The position numbers were made by a program, and so were the translations under genes. This document shows, piece by piece, positions 59,125 to 64,000 of a DNA stretch of 64,000 nucleotides (the first letter of the stretch is position 1; every line of letters begins with the position of its first letter). Source of the DNA: Oenanthe sinensis. Its lineage: Eukaryota > Streptophyta > Magnoliopsida > Apiales > Apiaceae. The notes beneath the pieces were generated by a model. The model saw only the letters and a list, made by a program, of their open reading frames with translations. It made no database searches and was not told the origin of the DNA. The stretch covers positions 67,643,501 through 67,707,500 of the forward strand of contig CM053810.1 in NCBI GenBank assembly GCA_028671895.1. The letters run 5' to 3'.

Positions 59125-61859
59125 GATCTAATTTCTTAGTTTGCTTCCGCCTTGTTTTTTTTTCTTTTGTTAAAAATATGTTTCACATCTGATCTTCATT
59201 TTATGAATAACCCAGGAAATTGTCAATGCAAATGTAAATTTTAATGCCCGAGAAGGGAGAAGCACAGTGGAGGTAAAATTTTATGACTTACACTTTTATT
59301 TATTTATTTGTCTTATTGAATAATTGATTAATGGTACTTGCCCTTGTATTGGCCTATGGTGTATTATAAATTTATCTGTAGGATGACTTTTGAGTAGTGA
59401 TAAATCTGTGGTGGTGCCAAAGGGCTATGGATGAGTCTAATAACTGTATGCTTGATTTCTGTGAAATTCTGGTCCTGTTCCCTATTAGGGAAAATTAATT
59501 GCATTGGTGGGTTAAGTACCTGTTGAAAATATTGACTAGGAGAAGATTACAAGGATTGCATAGTCTATGGTAAGGAATGAATTTAATTATTCCATAGTGC
59601 TTATTTTCCGGCCAGACTGGTTTTAGCTTAACTTGTTGGAGTTTGGTGTCACTGCTATTAATTTTTCTCCGTTGACACTAACTAGTGTTCCCCGTACAGT
59701 CTTGCCACTTGTCTACAAGTGTTCGTTTTCCCTTTTTTATAATGGTGTTTAAGATATTAGCAAGTAGCAGCTCAATTTACTTTCTAGATAGTATATACCA
59801 GAGGATCGTTGTGTCTCAGAAATTGTTGTATTCTGAAAGAAGGGATTAAAATTGGATTTAATTTTATTTATTTTTTACTTAATGACATAATGTGTTTCAT
59901 TTGAACATTTGCACGTAAAATGTATTGATAATTAGGTAATATCTTAGATCAGTATCAAGTCAAAGAATATTTGAGTTAGTTACTAGTGAGCTAAATGTGT
60001 GATGAACACATATCAACGCCAGTCATGTCTTCTTACTTTCTTCATACCAGGAGTCCAGGGTGGTTACAAATTATATCCTTCCTACCTGTCTTTGTGCTCC
60101 TGTGTGTTTGTGCATTTATATGTATGTCTAATTATAATAAGTTTTTAATCCTTTTATTCTATCGGTATTCAACATGTTAGTTCAGATCACTCTGGGCACA
60201 CGAAATGTTAAACTAGTATTGGTCCTCTTGGAGATGTATTGTGTGCTTGTAATGTGCAGAACATCCTCAATGTGTCAGAGCTTGTTTACATGCCATGATA
60301 TTTGATTCATAGCTTTGACTATGAGGTAGACTAAGTTTTTTTAGTTATATCGCCTAGCCTTTTCTTTGCACACTAGCCTTACTTGTAGTCTTGTAATTAA
60401 ACTATATGTCATGTGACATAACTTACATTATCAGCTGCTACGAGCATTTTAAAGGCAGATAAGAAGGTTAACTTACTTGAAGCATCCGTTCCTAGTTCAG
60501 GTGTCCGAAGATTGTGGTAATGGCATTACTGCCATAAAGGGTAAGGTTGCATGCACAAAATTTAAAAGGATTAGCACTGATGGAAAACATAGCATTGTAT
60601 CATGTCAACCAATCACCGGGAGAACCCATTAAGTAAGAAAAGTCAGTTTTCTACATCAATTTTATCAAGTAATTGCTTCCATTAAGAAGAAACAAAATTT
60701 TTATTAGTTGCACAACCCTCAGTGTTGCATGTGCATTATATGATAATCGTAAGATATAGGGCTAAAAATGGGTCAATGGAATTTGAAGATATAGGTAGCA
60801 AACAAAAAACTTAACATTGCTCATAACTTACTAATGCTTTTATTACTTGTACGATTCAAACTTTTATCTCTTTTTTTTTTCTGTAGTTGTCAGATTTCAT
60901 GACTTAAGCGAATAGACCAATAGTCACATGTCATACTACATTCTTTCAGTCATATTTGAATTACTTAATAAGATTTATATGAATGAGGTAATGATTGAAA
61001 GGGCTGGGTTTGTATTTATCGTAGAGTAGAAACTAATTTCCTTCTTCCTCTTGTAGATACGCGTCCACCTGCAATATCTCGGCCATCCGATAGCCAATGG
61101 TACGCTTTATCTTTTCGAACCCGTTGATAATGTTTCTACAGAAGGGATTAGGGCTAATAGAGAGATTAGACATTTCTCAAAGTCCGACTCAGATTTAGGG
61201 TCTGATGATGAATCTGAAAAATGTTCCGAATGATCCATTGTGCACCAACTGTCCAAACTTGGCACCTAAAGGGTAAGATTTGGTGTAGCCATGTATGAAG
61301 ATGCATTTTCAATAAAAATTCTGCACCTAAACTACTAACCTAGTGTGGCTCCAACAATTCCAACTATTTCAAGATGCAAATACATGTTTTGAAGATTGAT
61401 TGAGCCGTAACAGAACTTTTTTAATCTTATTTTCAATTATTTCTTCTAAAAGAGGTTTAGGTGTCTTAACTTTCTTGCATTATAATACGACAGAAGTTGA
61501 AATTATACAATGACACATGATCTTGATGCTTTGTAAGCATGCATAGGGTCTTGTATATCTATATGTCGATTCTTGTTGATAAATGTCATAGACTGATAAG
61601 TGATAAGAGGGTTGTTAATGCATAGGGTCTGACTGCTTGCTTCACGTGCAGGTATGATGGATATGAAGAAGGCCTCTGGTTGCATTGTGTCCAATACAGT
61701 AGACCAGGCTGGGCTTATGAATGCCCACTTCCAGATTGGGCCATCCTTAGCTAGTCCCCCCAACTTTGTTTGCAGTTTGTTAGGCAGTATAAGAGTACAT
61801 ATATGAAACAATGTATTCATCAATCTTTGTTCTAGTATGAAGCTCAATTATCTGGCTCT

Positions 61860-63363
61860 ATTTGTGTGACAACCCTAGTTAAGTCCCGAGTCTTTTTTGA
61901 AAATCAGGTCAAGTCCTGATTTCCAAATCCGAAATTAAGTCAAAATAAACTGGTCCAAATGCAACAACTTAGGTAATCCACAAGTCCGCCACAGCCCCTA
62001 AAAGATCATGATTTGTTGGTGCACTTAGTAGTAATACATTTGCTTATATACCGAACAAATTATCATAATCTATTTATCACTCGATGTGGGACTGGGGTGT
62101 TACAAACTCCCCCGCTTAAATTCCCGACGTCATCTTCAGGCGAATAGCCCATAGCTCAGATCGTACCCTTCTAGCCGTTGTGGGATAATATCGGCTGACT
62201 TCGTGTCCCTACCTCCGGACCTTTGTCAATTGTGGGATAATACCACCAGTTTTCGTGTTCCCACTTTCGGCAACTTGAAGAATCAAGTTTTCGAGATTTG
62301 ATTTTGAATACCATACGTGACAACCCGGGTCAAATTTAGAGTCTTTTTTGAAAATCGCAAATGCAGTAACTTGGTAATTCACAAGCTCACCACATGCCCC
62401 TAAAAGATCATGATTTCGTATATATACCCATAATCACATAATGTCAAGAATATTTAAAAAGAAAATAAATTAGAACTGAACTCAATGATACATTTTGATT
62501 ATATATATGTGTGTGTGTGTGTCACTAGCTTGTTGTTTATCAATTAGGTGCATCATTTAAGTGTATGTATTTTAAGGTATTTTGCTTACTTACCTGTTAT
62601 CATTATTTTTTAATATTGTTTAGGTTTAGTTTGTGGGGGTATAATTGGTGGTGGTCGCGTTTGAGGTAAGTAAACTTTCGAAGTATTAGTTTTTTTTGGA
62701 AATTTTATATTTATATTTACGTAATTTTGTTATTAAATTGGATCATGTATGCTAATTTATTGGATTAAATTATGAACAAAAGAGTTATTTAAACTTCGAA
62801 TTTTGAATTAAGAAAAAATATTTTAGAATCCTTCGCTTCGTATTGAACGGTTAGTAAATTGCCTAGACTTTGGACCTTACTAGAGAGCACTTCTTTTGGG
62901 TCCTTCAGGAATTGTGCATTATTTTGGGCCTTAGTAAGGGTAGCGCGTTTATTAGCATTTGAATTTTTGGGTCGTGTCACCGGCTATGTGACCGAGTGTA
63001 ATGTGATAATTTGTTTAAAGAGTATGATTTAATTACTTTGAATTTGACTTTGAAATATATATTTGATCCTGCTAGTGTGTAGTTAGTTTTCTTGTTGGGC
63101 TGTGTAGCTCACCACTTACAAATTTTCAAATGATAACGCTTGTTTAACCTTGAGTTTTTTGGAGATGGACAAATAAATTGGAACAATATTTAGTTACTAA
63201 GTTTTTATTTGTGGAGTTGCGTCTCTATAAATTTGAAATACATTGGTTTTTGATTTTTATGATGATACATTGGGATTTTATTTTAGAGATTAATGAAATT
63301 TTGACTTTATTTTATATATTTGATTGAGAATAATAATCCGAAAAGTCGGGGTGTTACAATTTC
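61860..63363 (-). mobile_element. Solo LTR, Gypsy-like, downstream of the PUS7-like gene
   Basis: Block 61865-63358 (1494 bp) starts TGTGACAACCC and ends GGGGTGTTACA; on the minus strand this is TGTAACACCCCGACTTTTCG, a common Gypsy LTR start. It is flanked by ATTTG (61860-61864) and ATTTC (63359-63363), a 4-of-5 target duplication. Within it a segment from 61867 (GACAACCC...GAGTCTTTTTTGAAAATC) recurs from 62319, with GCCCCTAAAAGATCATGATT in both. No coding region. Confidence 0.65.
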
Positions 63364-64000
63364 TCTTCAACTTCAGCTCCATGGTACATCAGTAACATGT
63401 ATTTTTATATTTATTAAAACATACGTATCTGTAAGATGTATTGTGTAAAGAGACGGTTATTTCTCTTTTTGTGGATTGTGATTGAAAAATAGAAAGGGGA
63501 AGATTTGATATATGCCATGCATGTATGTAAGCCAATGCGTTTTGATGGAAGAAAGAGGCTGATTAAAGGTATAAAAGATTTACATAACTAATTAACGGAC
63601 TACAGGATGATTAAATCATAGATCTTTTCATGTTTATTCAACTTTTGTTGATGGCTGCTTTAATTACATCTAATGATACATACAGCACAGTATAAGATAT
63701 GTATGTGATATTATAATTCAGTTGGCAATGAGGTCATTCCTCCAACTAGCAAGAGATATTAAAGATTATCGCGAAACAAGGACAGAGATTCTTCCAGTGT
63801 CAACAGAAAATTAAAAAGCACCCTCATGAAGATGGATCTAATCTATATATCCACGACAATATCGATCATCATTGACTTAATGATTGAAAAAGAATCGGAA
63901 ACTGGGGTATGCATTTGCATCATCTACATAGCCCAGATTGTGTGTGTGTATAGGTATGTAATGTCGTATATTGTGCTAGTAATTTAGATAATCTTTTTGG
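63364..64000. other. Intergenic to window end
   Basis: No gene or clear element seen. Confidence 0.35.

Larger units (their letters stand above)
52896..61754 (+). pseudogene. PUS7: RNA pseudouridine synthase 7-like gene, three lesions
   Basis: Twelve exons match Arabidopsis RNA pseudouridine synthase 7 (RluA family): 52896-53010, 53120-53163, 53287-53364, 57110-57209, 57303-57390, 58008-58086, 58245-58327, 58819-58884, 59216-59272, 60501-60632, 61057-61272 and 61652-61754. Blocks seen in order are VRYVRPYYFEFISH, NRWAGKTIVDLFTHEFKGRP, KPASVPVHPCGQYR, the catalytic-Asp motif HRLDRLVSGLL, EKKYIAKVIGVFPEDE, VSCQPITGRTH, IRVHLQYLGHPIAN, DPLCTNCPNLAPKG and LWLHCVQYSRPGWAYECPLP. Lesions: exon 4 lacks one base near 57165, giving a TAG; exon 10 ends CAT-TAA where the family has His-Gln; exon 11 changes frame at about 61227. 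IAND also reads IANG. Splice sites are intact, so decay is recent. Intron 3 is 3.7 kb and contains transposons. The start could also be the ATG at 52944. Confidence 0.9.

Noticed and set aside
61503..61847. 114-codon open frame on the minus strand
   Set aside because: It lies antisense to the last exon and 3' flank of the PUS7-like gene and has no domain.

Overview
The window is nuclear DNA of a flowering plant, almost certainly a eudicot. It is AT-rich, with spliced genes bounded by GT/AG introns, two nuclear-type tRNA genes, plastid-targeted acetolactate synthase, plant-only families (KING1-type SnRK1 gamma subunit, HIPP metallochaperone-like protein, DnaJ-DUF3444, CYP716 P450) and many plant transposon types. 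I suspect an asterid, but the sequence alone does not prove the family. All exon junctions and domain calls were read by eye and compared with remembered family sequences; no search was run.

Layout. 0-1.2 kb: old repeats and a mosaic that includes a plastid psaB-like scrap. 2.3-5.0 kb (+): intact six-exon SnRK1 gamma/KING1 gene. 5.9-7.8 kb (-): EXO70B-like gene with three frame breaks. 7.9-9.25 kb: PIF/Harbinger deletion derivative with TAA target duplication. 9.6-9.8 kb: Stowaway MITE. 9.88 kb: tRNA-Leu(AAG). 11.5-12.8 kb (+): three-exon gene of a plant family resembling Moco-sulfurase/PLP transferases. 13.8-15.7 kb (-): intact acetolactate synthase with unusual residues in the herbicide-binding channel. 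17.4-21.1 kb and 26.4-29.3 kb (-): two copies of a DnaJ-DUF3444 gene from one segmental duplication, the second broken. Between them (24.1-25.8 kb, +) lies a CYP716 P450 pseudogene. 32.35 kb: tRNA-Ser(TGA). 33.5-34.7 kb: a Copia-like LTR. 35.7-37.1 kb: GC-rich retroelement remnant with a minisatellite. 40.3-41.9 kb and 46.3-48.0 kb: hAT-like and fold-back elements. 42.3-44.4 kb (+): intact five-exon HIPP gene. 52.9-61.75 kb (+): a 12-exon RNA pseudouridine synthase (PUS7-like) gene with two frame breaks and one nonsense codon; intron 3 holds a solo LTR and a mini-Helitron and intron 8 a MITE. 61.9-63.4 kb: a second solo LTR.

The genes are unrelated housekeeping and stress functions (energy signalling, exocytosis, branched-chain amino acids, metal binding, RNA modification) and do not form a cluster. 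The main story is gene decay and transposon load next to intact genes: four gene-length loci (EXO70B, CYP716, DnaJ copy B, PUS7-like) carry disabling lesions, while SnRK1 gamma, ALS, DnaJ copy A, the PLP-like gene and HIPP are open. This argues against general sequencing error as the cause. The most notable intact gene is the divergent acetolactate synthase.
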